From NCBI GenBank assembly GCA_036925085.1, contig JAUPFP010000034.1:1689501-1753500 (forward strand): a stretch of 64,000 bases of DNA, in the 5' to 3' direction. Shown in pieces: positions 31,601 to 43,530 of the stretch. Numbering within the stretch: the stretch's first letter is position 1; the number at the start of each line of letters is the position of its first letter. The notes under the pieces are model-generated. The model was not told where the DNA came from, made no database searches, and was given only the letters and a program-made list of their open reading frames with translations. This DNA comes from Brachycybe producta (lineage: Eukaryota > Arthropoda > Diplopoda > Playtdesmida > Andrognathidae). The position numbers were made by a program, and so were the translations under genes.

Positions 31601-32560
31601 AGAAACTATAATTGAAAATAAATTGATTGAACCATTTAAGGTATTTTTAATGGTAATTTTAATGTTAATATCTTTCAAAATAAGATTTTTATGTCAGTTT
31701 GAAAATGACTCAACTTTAAGCAGATGACGCTTAGCTGATGATATTTTCTTAAAACTGTTGTCAATAAAGAGTTGGTTTTGAAAGTTGTCACCATGAAATA
31801 TACCTTTTAAGTGATTGAGCTATATTTCTAGTTTCTAAAACACTTTCTAGTTTTTTTTTTTTATTTTGCTCCTGAAAGGCATAAAAATCAAAGTTTGAAA
31901 ATCAGCTGTTCATAGACCATCTTACGCGAATGTCATGTTAATAGAATTTTTTTTATGTTATATTCTAATGGTATGGAAAACGGCTAAAACGAAAAATTAT
32001 CTGATTTTTCGTGTTAAACAGTTTTGGCTGTATTTTCAATTTCCTCTTATAAAACTGCTTCTGAAACGCAGAATCACGTGAATTCAATTACATTTTTCCT
32101 CCCATTTTTATGCCTTTTCAAATGAGTACAGACTTGTTAGAGGCTAAAATGATCTAGTCACTAGCCAAACTAGTTGTCGACAAGAAACACTCTAGCCTCT
32201 AAAAGTCTAAATATTTTCGATTCATTTCGAAATCAATTGTAGTCACTACAGAGATGTCTTAATAAAATTAAACTCATTATGTTAGAAGTGATTGCCTCCT
32301 TTCAGGGGGTTAACTACCTTTTCCCCCCTGTAGCATAGCGACTTTTTAAAAAAAAATGGTTCAGAAAATTATTGAAAGATATCAATCAACCTAAAAAAAA
32401 TATTCTTAAGTGATTGAGTTACCCGTCTAGTTTCACTTCATTTTGCTTCTTAAAGGCACAATAATTAAAAAAAAACTTTAAATATAAAGCGTTTTATCTG
32501 CGCCGTTCGCTATTAGTCTATGCAAATGAACCACTTTATGAAAATAAAATGAATACAGAT
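31600..32560. repeat. Dispersed CTTCTAG repeat family, two copies
   Basis: TTTCTAGTTTCTAAAACACT (about 31826) and ACCCGTCTAGTTTCACTTCA (about 32421) each precede a TTTTGCTCCTGAAAGGCA / TTTTGCTTCTTAAAGGCACA word. A pogo-like fragment (TTTTTCGTGTTAAACAGTTT, about 32004) lies between them. Confidence 0.55.
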
Positions 32561-33251
32561 GTGAACAGTTCTCATATATTCAAAAGTTTTGTTGTTTTTG
32601 TTTTTTTGTCAAAAAAGATTTTTAAGTTGTTCTTTCTTTGTTATTTTAGAAGACAACATTTTTTATGTGAAAAAAAGTTTTTTTTTTCTAAAGGAACAAT
32701 TTTTTCTTCTAAAGAATAATCAATAAGAAACGCATAAAAGTCTTTGGATGACAAGGACGATAATGGGTGACCATATTTGTCAAAAAAGAAAAGGAGAAAA
32801 CCTCTTTTTACTGACAATTGAATCTCAATTTTTTTTTTCTTCTCACCAAAAAAAAAACTATTATCATTTTTTTAGTTGAAAATATGTCAGGAAATGAAAT
32901 AGGAAAAAAGGGAGTTTGGCATTTTGAAGGAGGACATTAAATAGCTAACTCTTGTAAAAGACACACTTTAGTTTTAAAATGTTTAAGAAAATATATAATG
33001 AGCCAAAGAATTTAGTTGAAATAAAGATTTTTTTTTCCTATTAAAACTGCAAAATGACTAATTTTTGTTCATTTTTCTTTTCCTCTTTTTGAAGTGACTG
33101 AATTTCAGTTAAATTCCCCAATCTCAGACCGAGGTTCTGTGAAAATTTAGGGTTTTCAGTCAAACTTTATGAAAAAAACGTCAGTGTTTTATAAACTAGA
33201 ATAGTTAGTTATAATGCTAAAAGTTTTTGGTAAATGATATCTTTCTCCTTA
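32561..33251. other. Noncoding AT-rich DNA
   Basis: Nothing recognised beyond A/T homopolymers. Confidence 0.4.
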
Positions 33252-33555
33252 TAGCTAGTACACACCTGATAATTTAAATGCATCTAAATAATAAACGTGT
33301 TCTACAGAGCCCTGTGAAGGACAAACAAACAATATGTCGAATTCAATTTATTCAGTTAATAATCTGAAAATATTGATTTAATATTTAAATATAATATATA
33401 AACTATTGACAAAATATTGATTTAGTATTTCAATTTAAAATATTAATAAGAAAGTCCATTTTTATTTGGCGTTCATGTCGTTAACTGGATTCCGTATAAT
33501 TCACCTAAACACATTTAATTTGAATTCATTTAACTCGTGTGTGTACAAGGTATTA
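33252..33555 (-). mobile_element. About 300-bp TACACAC-type MITE, copy C (inverted)
   Basis: It is the inverse of copies at 5419-5724 and 51619-51927: AGTACACACCTGATAATTTA on the left, GGATTCCGTATAATTCACCT inside and GTGTGTACAAGGTATTA on the right. Copies remain easy to align by eye across the full length. Confidence 0.75.
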
Positions 33556-34735
33556 GATAAATTTCGATTTTCAGATAAGCTTAGAAACCTGCGGTATAGG
33601 TTTTCTGATTTCTGAGACACACTGTAATATAGGGTTACTATACAGGGCCTATATAGTAAACAAAATGCATATGACATTGTAATAGGGGGCCCTCTAGAAG
33701 AAGTGTTTTATATCCATAGAAGAAGAAGAAGAAGAAAAAAGATAGAGTTGAAGTATAGGGTTAAGTTTGTTTGAGGTATCATTTTAATGGAAAAAAGAGG
33801 ATCAATGAGATTACCATTGCGGTCGATATGTTTGATGTACAACAACTGGTAATAACTAGTAAAAAAAAAAAGATCGATATCAAATACATTGTTTGAGATT
33901 TATTCTTTTTTCTCTTATTTTCTGAGCAACTTTTTTGTTGTTGTTGTTGTTCTTATTCTTGTTGTTGCTTATTTGCAGGTCGACACAAAAACCATTATCA
34001 AAATTTCTCAAGAGAGAGAGAAAAATTAGTTTCACCTGCTCACTAAGGGTAAATTTTCGATTTTTTTCTTCTTCTTCATTTTAAATTTAGAAAAGCTCAA
34101 GGTGTATTTTTCTACCTTTGTTTTGAAATGAAAATCTTAAAAGATTTTTTATATTTTGTTTGTGATTATTTTTTTGTATTTTCTTCTCTGGCAGATGTTT
34201 TTAAATTATGTTACCTCTGAGGCTTTTTTTAAGTAAAGGAATGTTCGTCCCCCCCCCCTCTTCTAAAGGTGCCCTTTCGTGTGTGGGTGGAAATCCTTTC
34301 GTGTGTGGGTGGAAACAGAACTTTTTTTTTAAACTTTTACGTTTTTTTGGAACGTTCAGAGCCGTTTACACAGACTTGAGAGAAATGGAGACGTTGTATA
34401 TTTCACGTTATTTTCATGATCTTTTACAAGCGTTTCTGTCTATATTCACGTGTTTTTCGATGTCTATATGATGACATATTAAGTATTTTTCTATGTTTTC
34501 ATACATTTAAGTGTTTTTAGTCTGGTACTGACTAGCCTTCCTAATAGAAATGAAGTCTGGACAGGAAACATTGATTGCAAACTTTGTTAGCAAACAGTTT
34601 GCAAACTTTGTTAGCAAACAGTTTGCAAACTTTGTTAGCAAACAGTTGGCTAGCATGAAGTTTGCCAACAAAGTTTTCTAGCTGTGTACTTAGCTTTAGC
34701 TTTATATAGATATACAATTATTATTATTATAAATA
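33556..34735. other. Noncoding DNA with a short 26-bp tandem repeat
   Basis: Near 34575-34645 a unit containing CAAACTTTGTTAGCAAACAG repeats about three times. There are also AAG and TTG microsatellites. No gene seen. Confidence 0.45.
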
Positions 34736-35059
34736 CTAGTGGGTTAACACGTCATGAATGACGGGAGCAGAATTCCCTGGCAATTAATTGTGCGCATGCG
34801 CTTCGTTTTTTCTTTTTTTTTTACTCATTTCATTTCAATTTCAATCACCCCTCCCACTTTTTCCCCCTCCACGTTTCTCTCTCTTTCTCTCTCTCTCTAC
34901 ACTTTCCAAACCTTTTCTCCCTCTCCACTTTAATATCATGGGGTTCTTGGATGGGACGGGTGCAACATATAGTTGAACTTGAGAAAAAAAAAAGCTGTTC
35001 ATTTCTTCATTTATTTAAATTTATATAAATTCCGATGTGCTTCAATGGTTGTACAGCGT

Positions 35060-35163
<104 letters not shown>

Positions 35164-35541
35164 GCCAGGTCTGTGTGCGTGTGATCTAACACTGTACAAA
35201 CAAGGACAAAGACCTTGAAGCACGTCAGAATTTATATAAATTTAAATGAATAAATGAACTGCTTTTTTTCTCAAGGTCAACTATATGTTGCGCACCCCCC
35301 ACCCAAGAACCCCATGATATTAAATTGGAGAGGGGAAAAGGTTGGAAAGTGTAGGGGGGAGAGAGAGAGAGAAACGTGGAGGGAGGAAAAAGTAGGAGAG
35401 GGTGTCTGAAATTGAAATGAAAGGAGTAAAAAAAAAAGTACGACGCGCATGCGCACACCAGAGAAAATGAAAAACTCATTTTTTCTTTCAAATATAAAAA
35501 GGGGAGGGGATAAGAGTAGCAAAATTAAACTACCGTTTATC

Positions 35542-35683
35542 ACAGGCAATTGTGCCCAGCATTAGAATTTATTTTGCTCAGCCCTTTTATGAACGGCATC
35601 AATTTCTAATTGGTTTGTTACTTGGTCTGACGTCATAAAAGGGCGGAGGAAAAGAAATTCTAATGCTGGGCACAATTGCCTGT
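35542..35683. mobile_element. ACAGGC-family MITE in the compact element's right arm
   Basis: The ends ACAGGCAATTGTGCCCAGCA and TGCTGGGCACAATTGCCTGT are perfect inverted repeats extending past AGAATTT. The core has TTTTATGAACGGCATCAATT and TCTGACGTCATAAAAGGGCG. The left arm of the host element lacks it. Confidence 0.8.
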
Positions 35684-35723
35684 CAATTTTGCTCCCGTCA
35701 TTTATTACGGGTTACCCCACTAG

Positions 35724-36118
35724 TATAATATACAATACAATGAAATTGTTTCTTTAATTAGAAAATATACAGCCTTAAAACGACTATTGGTTATTTTTTT
35801 TAAAAGTTGTAATTGAAATAACAATTTCATCATAAACCAATCAACAACAGAAGTTCAAAACAGAAAGATTATTTTATTGCAGTTTACATTTTTTCCCTTG
35901 AGAACAGATGTTATGATTTTTTTTTTTCGAAGTGTACAGTAGGTCCAATATTGATATGAAATTGTATTGACTAAATTGAAATGCTCTAAGGTATCGTTAA
36001 GGTTTTAGAAATGCTTCCGGGGAATGACGGTGTAAGAAGAAATGTTGTTTTATTTTAAGGGTCTTTTACAATCATATCTTAGACGATCATCTGATATTAA
36101 AGTGGATTGTTAACGATT
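35724..36118. other. Noncoding AT-rich DNA
   Basis: Nothing recognised. Confidence 0.4.
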
Positions 36119-36147
36119 TTTTCTTCTTCTTCTTCTTCTTCTTCTTC
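36119..36147. repeat. (TTC)n microsatellite
   Basis: About ten TTC units. Confidence 0.95.
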
Positions 36148-36406
36148 AAAAAGCTAAAATTTTGAATACAATACACAAAACGCATAATAAAAAAGACCTG
36201 AAAAAGCCTGATGCGGGTTTGCAACATACGCACCACAGAAGCCAAAACGAAGTTTTAAAGATGTACCAAGCTTCAAGAATTTTTAAAATAAGAAAAATAA
36301 AAATGGGTAACTTCGCTTTAAAAAAAATTGGCCAAAAATCGAAAATTATTCAAATGTTCTAAAAAAATCATGTAAGATTTCAGGTGCTTTTTCTTAGATT
36401 TTTTTA

Positions 36407-36763
36407 CGGTCTGGATACACATGTCAGGGCCGTGGACGTCGGCCGAGTGACAGCTGTCACCGTGTGGACGAATTGCATTTTTAAATTTAATGCGTCTTTT
36501 ATTACAAGAGCGTGCAATGACAGAACAGTGCCTTGGCCTTGCCACTGGGCCCAGGTGGATATTGTCATGTTTACTTTTTTACTGTGACGGTCCGCTCTTG
36601 GACCGCATTATGCCACGTCACGATCTGGAAGCAGACTGAAAACTCGAACGAGTGTTTCCCCGGACAGGTGTGGTTTCCCGATTACCGGGCCGAGATTGGA
36701 CCGAAGCACGGTAGAACTTTCCGGCCCTGTCTCGATGGGCTCGGACATGTGTGTCCAAACCCT
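36407..36763. mobile_element. Harbinger-like MITE with GGACACACATGTC-type ends and TTA flanks
   Basis: The left end CGGTCTGGATACACATGTC and the inverted right end AGGGTTTGGACACACATGTC are each flanked by TTA (36404-36406 and 36764-36766). The 357-bp interior is strongly GC-enriched, with GGGCCGTGGACGTCGGCC. The open frames here reflect that GC content and are not genes. Confidence 0.7.
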
Positions 36764-37184
36764 TTATCCTCAGTTAGCACACAAACAAATTAAAAGAGTA
36801 AAAGGAACTTCAAAAATGTCTAGAACTTCATTCAAAATTTCATTTTATTCATCTTCATTTTTGCCTACAATAATTATTTGTCTAATTATTTTGCTGTTTC
36901 GCAATAAGTTTCAGCAAGCATAGCGAGCAAGAATTAAAAAAGAAATGTGTGAAATTGTCAAAAAATAATTTTTAATATTTTCTCACTTTTGTTTCACAAA
37001 AATGTGTTTTAGTATTTTTTTATTATTCAAAAATGTAGCTTTCTGTTCTTTATTTTATGCGATTTTCAAACTTTTGAGTTTCATCTTAAAATCAGCCCTC
37101 CTTTTGGGAAAAAAAACTGTCCTCAAACTAAGGGGCTTATCGCGAAAATGCCCGATTGCCTGTTACATCAAGTCTGTCCCTGCA

Positions 37185-37448
37185 CATAAAAATAAGTAAA
37201 TTTATGTAAAAAAAACTACGTTTTTCGGTACTGAATTTTATTTCTACTAAGACATGGTTATTGTTTTTGGAACTACATGAGTGTACAGGTCATTCGAAGA
37301 TCTGTCAAAATTTGATAGATTAACAGGTCGCACTATAGTAGAGGCAGCAATGTACAAAATTCCAGCTCTCTAGGTCATTATGGGGAAGTTCGTTAATAAT
37401 AGGAGAAATACAAGTCCATGCAAACGGATAACGGTCAGGTCAACTTAA
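37185..37448 (+). repeat. Dispersed segment, copy 2 of the coding-like fragment
   Basis: This is a second copy of the 19868-20210 segment without about 60 bp found there. It reads CTCTCTAG then GTCATTATGGGGAAGTTCGT, but the frame equivalent to MEKFVKILEIEVHPNG is broken by TAA and other changes. The copies share flanking noncoding DNA, so they spread as genomic DNA rather than as spliced mRNA. Confidence 0.5.
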
Positions 37449-38531
37449 ATAAAAGCATGTAAAAATATTAGCACATTTTCTATATTCTGATCCGGACTAA
37501 ATAATTTGGTTTGGTCATTGTAATTTTTGCGTGTTGAGGTGACACACATGCAAATAGACACAATGCGCCATCGACATGAGTGAAACAAAGGGACAGGTGA
37601 ACCGTACTTATTTGCAACATACAAAGTGCCACACGCACACAAACATGCCGAAAATCCCACTTTTTTTTTATTCAGAAAGAGAGTTGCACGCATGAATATA
37701 AAGAGAGAAGAAAAAAACACTCTGACATACAGACACACACCCTGTATTTCCATCTGCCCAAAGCTCCTTGAAGATGTTATTTAGTTTCTCAATGTTGACC
37801 AAATGTTGACTCAAAGGGTTAGATATTAAATGAACCATACATGAAAGCTCAGCACTAACTTTGTTATTTATGTAGCTTTCAAGTAGTTTTCTACTGACAA
37901 GTTAGTTTTTTTGACGTCATAAGGTGATTTTCGTTTTTCTATCATCTATGACGTCATAGTCGAGATCGATTCTTTTTTTTTTTAATATTAGATTCTTTTA
38001 TTTGTTCAGTTTTAATTGTCATTTATCCATTGTATTTGCTTCCATTCTATACTGTCATTCATTGCAATACAGAGGAAAATTCTGACAAAAGTTTGAAATA
38101 GAAAGAAGAAGAAGAAGAAGAAGAAGAAGAAAAAACATCTTATCTCAATTTTATGGCATGTTATTTCCAAATTGAGGCAAGAAATAAAAGTTCGATTTCT
38201 TTTCAGGTTTTTTTATTAGAAACTATGATGTGTTGATGATGATGATGTCTCTCAAAACACGACCACAAAAATGTTTTGAAAAAGAAAATATACCCTCTTT
38301 TCATTCTTTCATAACTCATAATAACACTTGATTTCTATCTTGAGTTTTTTTTTTCGGGGGGGGGATGTTTTTATTTGAGGCTTATTAAACGAGAATAAAT
38401 AAGTGTCGATATATGTCCTCCTATATACCAAGGCTCCAACGTTCCATTCTCCACTCTTCTTGGGATGTGAGAACGCCATATACATTAAGAGTGGAGCCTG
38501 TGTACGAGGATATAGAACGACACTACTAGCG
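37449..38531. other. Noncoding DNA with two CRE octamers and an (AAG)n tract
   Basis: TGACGTCA occurs at 37912-37919 and 37949-37956, 37 bp apart. (AAG)n is at 38104-38131. An inverted pair CTCCACTCTTCTTGG / AAGAGTGGAG lies near 38450-38490. No gene recognised. Confidence 0.4.
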
Positions 38532-38737
38532 ACAGGCAGTTCTGCCCAGCAATAAGATTTCGGTTGCCCCGCCCTTTTATGAGCGTCATCAATTTCAAAA
38601 TTGGTTTGTTACTTGGTCTGATGTCACATGTCCCGCCCTTTTATGAGGAACGTCAATTTCTAATTGGTTGATAATTGGTCTGACGCGCATAAAAGGGTGG
38701 GGCAAATGAAATGTTAGGGCTGCGCCGAACTGCCTGT
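38532..38737. mobile_element. Diverged ACAGGC-family MITE
   Basis: The ends are ACAGGCAGTTCTGCCCAGCA and GGGCTGCGCCGAACTGCCTGT. The interior has CCCCGCCCTTTTATGAGCGT, TTGGTTTGTTACTTGGTCTG and a second CCGCCCTTTTATGAGGAACG block. Flanks CTACTAGCG and TCTCTAGCG share CTAGCG at matching positions, a decayed 9-bp duplication. Confidence 0.75.
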
Positions 38738-38848
38738 TCTCTAGCGCGATAAGTAAGGCTGTGTAACCTCCCTCATTTTCACAGTGGATAGCAAGAATCA
38801 TATAATTTTATTAGGACATGGTTTCTTGTCACTTTTCTTTTTCTGATA

Positions 38849-38960
38849 CAGTGTTTCTCAAACTGTGGCGGTGTGTCAACTGGTCCGGACTCCAACTGCA
38901 GGCCGGACCATAGAGAAAAATATTTTTACACTCAATCTCTGAGAACGGAAGTTGCAAAAA
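38849..38960 (+). mobile_element. hAT (Charlie-like) left terminus
   Basis: CAGTGTTTCTCAAACTGTGG is close to the CAGNGGTTCTCAAACTNTGG start of Charlie-type hAT elements. It is followed by GTCCGGACTCC and GGCCGGACC. No matching right end was identified, so it is a fragment. Confidence 0.5.
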
Positions 38961-39002
38961 AAAAAAAAAAACGGATTATAGTCTGCTAAATTAACAATAA
39001 GG

Positions 39003-39183
39003 ATCTTGGCACACATGCCACCTTTGACCGTCTATTTCGACTGCAAAATGAAGTTGCAAGTGGTTGGGCTGTGGTTGCAACGTATTTTTTTATGTAAAAA
39101 TGTGAAGTGGTTGGTTTTGACGACAATCCGTCTTCATTTTGCAGTTGAAATCAACCACCAAAAGTGGGGCCAGTGTGTAAGAG
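39003..39183. mobile_element. Small palindromic MITE with CTTGGCACACATGCCAC-type ends
   Basis: The left GACTGCAAAATGAAGTTG and right CTTCATTTTGCAGTTGAA words are inverted, as are the outer GGCACACATGCCAC and GTGGGGCCAGTGTG. The interior repeats GTGGTTG. No ORF of interest. Confidence 0.55.
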
Positions 39184-40116
39184 GCGAACGGAGTGTGCTC
39201 CATTACTGACTGAAAGCTACTTGTGTCAGTCCATTCTGAGTAGTTTTTTTTTAAGGTTACTGCTCCATGAGTTCAGGCACGCCCGGCTCCGATCCGGCCC
39301 TTGTGATTCAGTTAATACGTTGAATCAATGAGCAAAAAAAAAATCAAAAGTATGGTAAGTGGCCAAAGGGCCGCTAGCATTTTCATCAAGCTATGAGCCT
39401 AATATGTCTTTGTGCCACTTTGTGTTTTCTCATAGGCTCATTTCATACAGACCACTTTGTGTCGTCACAAAGTTGCTCTTTATTTGTGCGCACGGTGTTC
39501 GCCACGCGTGGCTGCATTCACGCACACTCTTCCCCACTGTGGTGGCTGGTAATATGGCCCTATGTAATTAATAGTCAGCAAAAAAATGGGCATTTTATAC
39601 GGTGTGTGTAGCATGATGGGGTTATGTGTACGTAGCTTAATCCTGTATTAAAATCCACGTCAGGAGGTGGACTAGCTATTTCAGGATTGAATATGGGATT
39701 GGTGTGCATTCAGACACCATCATACTTTATTGAGTAGGGTATTCAATACCGTATTAAGTGCCAGTCTGAACACAACAGTATATTTTGCACTTGCTGGCAA
39801 AAACCACGCCTGAGAGATCAAATTATCATACTACTCCAATCCCATTATGCTTTGATTAATTATATTTATATTAGCATTACTAGCATGTGTATGTCTGAAG
39901 TCCGTTATTAGCTGAGATGCAACTGGCTGAGTTCTATAATCAGTGGACATGGAACACACCACCACGAGAATAGAAAAGAGGGAATTCTTTGTCAGAACAA
40001 TAAATGAAGGGATGTTTATTCCCTGTTAAAATGCATTGTTTTTGATAGGTACAAATTTAGATCTCTCTCTCTTTTAAGTTTTTTGTTGACATGAGACGTC
40101 AACAAATGTCTTTGTT

Positions 40117-40204
<88 letters not shown>

Positions 40205-40590
40205 AGGCAGCCAAATATATTAACGTTTATATAATCCACTTGTAGTCAAAGAGCTTTATTGAATTAACGGTCGGTCCACATTTAACTTAATTTCTTTTAC
40301 TGTCAATAAAAATAAAATGATTATTTTTGTGTTTGTTTCTGAATTTACATCATTAGAAGACATTTCTTTTTCTGGACAGAATAGAAAATAAGTTTTAATT
40401 TAAAAAAAATAAAATAATTGGATTTGATTCAGGTGGTAATTTCCCTATAACAATTTTCTATAATTTTATTTATCTAAATATTCAAATTAAATGCAAATTG
40501 CAGTGCGTTTAAAGAATATTTTGGTAATCCATTTAACTTCTGTACAATTAATTCTGAACTTCTTATTAAACTTAATGATGATTTACCAAC
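39184..40590. other. Noncoding DNA with a (TA)n microsatellite
   Basis: The tract 40121-40202 is about 41 TA units. Near 39720-39777 GAGTAGGGTATTCAATACCGT resembles AATAGAGTATTCAATACCGT at about 24458, a short shared repeat. No gene recognised. Confidence 0.4.
40121..40202. repeat. (TA)n microsatellite
   Basis: About 41 TA units. Confidence 0.95.
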
Positions 40591-40950
40591 AAACCGATTT
40601 TCGATATTGGTGTCTTTCAGGTACAAAATGAAGAGAAAAAGTGTTTAAGAAACTAGAAGGGTAGCTCAATCACATATATTATAAGGGTATTTTCATGTTC
40701 ATGTCTTTAAAAATAAACTTTTTTTTTTAGACAAAAATTAAATTTTTGTCTGGTTTATTTTAAACTGACATAAAAAGCTTATTTTGAAAGATAAGTTAGA
40801 TAACAACATGAAAATTATCCGTAGGTGACTGAGTTGACCTTCTAGTTTCTAAAACATTTCTAAGGTTTTCTTTTTTTGCACCTGAAACACACAATAATCA
40901 GAATTTGAGAGGTGTTTAAACTTTAAAAGTGTAATCCGCCTTAATAACAA
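40590..40950. repeat. Dispersed CTTCTAG repeat, inverted pair
   Basis: AAGAAACTAGAAGGGTAGCT (about 40648) and TTGACCTTCTAGTTTCTAAA (about 40835) are the two orientations of the family word. Between them are inverted ATTTTCATG / CATGAAAAT words, so this copy is a head-to-head dyad. Confidence 0.6.
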
Positions 40951-41067
40951 ATATGAAAATATATTATTTATTAAAACTCAACTTTATTCACAATAAAAAA
41001 TATTACATATTTCTATTTATTAAAATCAAACAAATCCTAGGAGTGGAAGACAGTATTGTAAGACAAT

Positions 41068-41260
41068 AGAGCCCAAAATACAAGAAAACATTCCACTTGA
41101 ACTCTAATTTGAACTCTCTCAAGCCCTGCTTTTTGTTAAGTGTTGGAACCTTCCAACACTTAACAAAAAGCAGGGCTTTTTTAATTTTTGAATCGTGGTC
41201 AGAGAGGATTCAAAATTTGAAGTTCAAATGTTAAGTTTCATTCTTGAATTTGGGCTTTTA
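41068..41260. mobile_element. TAAGGCC-family MITE with a perfect 27-bp central palindrome
   Basis: Outer arms carry GCCCAAAATACAAGAAAACA and TTGAATTTGGGC. The centre is a perfect palindrome: 41122-41148 (AGCCCTGCTTTTTGTTAAGT...) against 41151-41177, separated by CC. Confidence 0.65.
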
Positions 41261-41833
41261 GGTCCCCACTCATGGTACACATAAGTATACTGTGTTATTT
41301 GTGACGTCATACTCTTAAGTTATGTCTATTGCACTACATTAGAGTCTATTAGTAAGATATTTTGTTGGCTTACAATACAATATATAAAAAGAAACATCTT
41401 CAAGCGTTCTTTTTTTGAGTGTTTCTTACTTAATGATGAAGCCAATTTGTTCTTTTTTAAAAAAAAAATCTTTTCTAATGATGATGATGATGATGGGTTC
41501 AAGTGAAAAAGAATTTATTGTTACAACACAAGTTGTTGGAAAAACAATGTTTAGTGGGTGTGGTCCACCTCCTCCCTCCCCCCTTTCCCTCCTTATAACT
41601 CTTCAAAACAATACAAATTTTGGGGAGAAAAAAAAGGAACTTCAAGGAAGGCTTTTATATTCATATGAGTTGTTTTCAACCATTAAATGTCTTCAAGTTT
41701 CCTATTCTACTTTATTGTGTGTGTACTTTATATATAAAAATGATGTTAAATGTGGAAAACAAAACAGAATGACAAGAAACAATTTTTATTTTTCTTATTC
41801 CCCCATCATTCGTCACATTTTGAGTTACTTTTA
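41261..41833. other. Noncoding DNA with a chance open frame
   Basis: A plus-strand frame of 155 codons (41415-41882) runs through a poly-A tract, an ATG microsatellite and the next MITE. It has no recognisable domain and is treated as chance. Confidence 0.4.
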
Positions 41834-42036
41834 TAGGTCCAAACTCCAGAAGAAAATTTGGCACTTGAAATATTATCTTTGAACCCTCAAAAAACAAGGT
41901 TGCAAAAACAAAGAAAAATTCTGATCCAGAGATCACTTTCATAAGAAAAATTGGATTTTGTTTGTTGGAATTTTTTTTCTGAGAGTTCAAGTTTTAAGTT
42001 TCAAGTGTTAAGATTTCTTCTTGAATTTGGGCCATA
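41834..42036. mobile_element. TAAGGCC-family MITE
   Basis: The arms TAGGTCCAAACTCCAGAAGA and TTCTTCTTGAATTTGGGCCA are inverted. Inner words are TTTGGCACTTGAA and TTCAAGTGTTAAG. Confidence 0.6.
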
Positions 42037-42440
42037 TAGCAGTAATGTACTTCTAGTATTTCTCATGAGATAAGTCTACTTTTATTTGTTCCTTTTTTTT
42101 CTTCTTCTTAGAAATAACAAGATCTGTAATAAAGTTTTTCTTTTATGTCCCTGTGGGTAGGTCTATGTGTAACCAATTGCAAATTACCTTTTTTTTTATT
42201 ATTATATATCGTGGCTTGTTCGTATTTATTTTATGCTCAAAAGGTGTTAAAAGTGAAAGTGGAGAGAGACATTCTAAAGATGAATGTTATTTAAAATGAA
42301 ATATAGCTCAGTTTGTAAAAAAATGTTCCATAAAACACATTTGCAAAACTGTGTTAACATATATTTAAATTTATTTAACAAATAAAATGCATACAATAAT
42401 GCTGCTCTTGAAATTCTAAACTCCTTCAAGAGCTGCATTT

Positions 42441-42647
42441 TAAGGCCTAAAGTCAAGAATTAAATTTATCATCTAAAACTTCAACTTTTGAACTCTCTGA
42501 AGCAGACGGGTCAACATGGACAAAACAGTTTTCAAGGGTACTCTTAATAAGTATTATAAAAGTTTTCTTTTTATGTTGAAACCCTTGCTCAGAGAGTACA
42601 ATTTGAAGATCAAGTGCTATAGGTTTACTTCTTTAATTTGGGCCGAA
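42441..42647. mobile_element. TAAGGCC-family MITE
   Basis: The ends TAAGGCCTAAAGTCAAGAAT and CTTTAATTTGGGCCG are inverted, with TTTTGAACTCTCTGA against TCAGAGAGTACAATTTGAAG inside. Confidence 0.6.
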
Positions 42648-42769
42648 ATCCTTGCCTATGCTAAAAAGAATGGAAAATTAAGAGATTTACGGGTAAAATT
42701 CCTAATACAGTTTGAATAAACATTTAGATAATGGATATAAAAGTTTGTTTGAAAACTTTGAGTGAATTA

Positions 42770-43530
42770 TGTTAATTATTTTTATTGCTGATATTATTTC
42801 TTAAAAAAAAATAAACTTTTTATGACAATCTAAAAATCACGCTTTGCATTAAATTGCAATACTATAGTTGAGATTTGGTCACATTCAGAGACACTGGAAA
42901 TTGGAGCGCAAAATAGCTTGAATGATTGATAATACTAATGGGGCGCTAGATTTATTCGTGCATCAGGCGCGAAATATTAGCTAGTTACGGCTCTCTGACA
43001 TTTAATAAATTAATAATCTTTTATTATTCTATTTATTTCTTTATATGATTTTATAAACAGCTGATTTTCGAACTCTTAATTGAGAAAAACTATACAGTGT
43101 TTTAGAAACTAGAAGGGTAACTCAAATACAGGCAATTAGAAATCGGGACATACAGAAGTTGGCTCCGCCCTTTTCATGACGACCGGCAACTTCTAATTGG
43201 TTGGTTATGTAGTCTGACGTCACATGCTCTACCTTTTTCAACGTCGAACCACACAATAAACCAATTAGAAGTTGCCGGTCGTCATAAAAAGGTTGGAGTC
43301 AACTTCTGTATGTCCCGATTTTTAATTGCCTGTAACTCAAATTGCTCAATCATTTATTTCATGTCGATATCGTTCAAAATAAACTTTATACACTGTACTT
43401 TAACTAATTTTGCTACCCTACTAGTTTCTAAAACAGATTCAAATGTTTCTTCAAGTTGAACCGGAAGAAAAAACTAGAATAATCAAGGGGCAATTTACTT
43501 TTTAAAACCATCTTAATATAGCTGTTGAAC
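42770..43530. repeat. Dispersed CTTCTAG repeat, interrupted by an ACAGGC MITE
   Basis: GTTTTAGAAACTAGAAGGGT (about 43099) continues, after the 206-bp insertion, as AACTCAAATTGCTCAATCAT. CCCTACTAGTTTCTAAAACA (about 43415) is the opposite orientation, again giving a dyad. Confidence 0.6.
43128..43333. mobile_element. ACAGGC-family MITE with exact 9-bp target duplication
   Basis: The ends are ACAGGCAATTAGAAATCGGG and CCCGATTTTTAATTGCCTGT. AACTCAAAT flanks it on both sides (43119-43127 and 43334-43342). Its interior is about as similar to the 1408-1614 copy as two alleles, including TTCTAATTGGTTGGTTATGT and AGTCTGACGTCACATGCTCT. It interrupts the CTTCTAG repeat cleanly. Confidence 0.9.

Noticed and set aside
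36384-36923. GC-rich overlapping frames resembling a gene
   Set aside because: They coincide with a TTA-flanked Harbinger-like MITE; the GC enrichment belongs to the element.
41122-41177. Perfect palindrome as a transcription terminator
   Set aside because: It lies at the centre of a palindromic MITE in eukaryotic DNA and no transcription unit ends here.
41415-41882. 155-codon plus-strand open frame, the longest but one in the window
   Set aside because: It runs through poly-A, an ATG microsatellite and the edge of a MITE, and the peptide lacks any recognisable motif.
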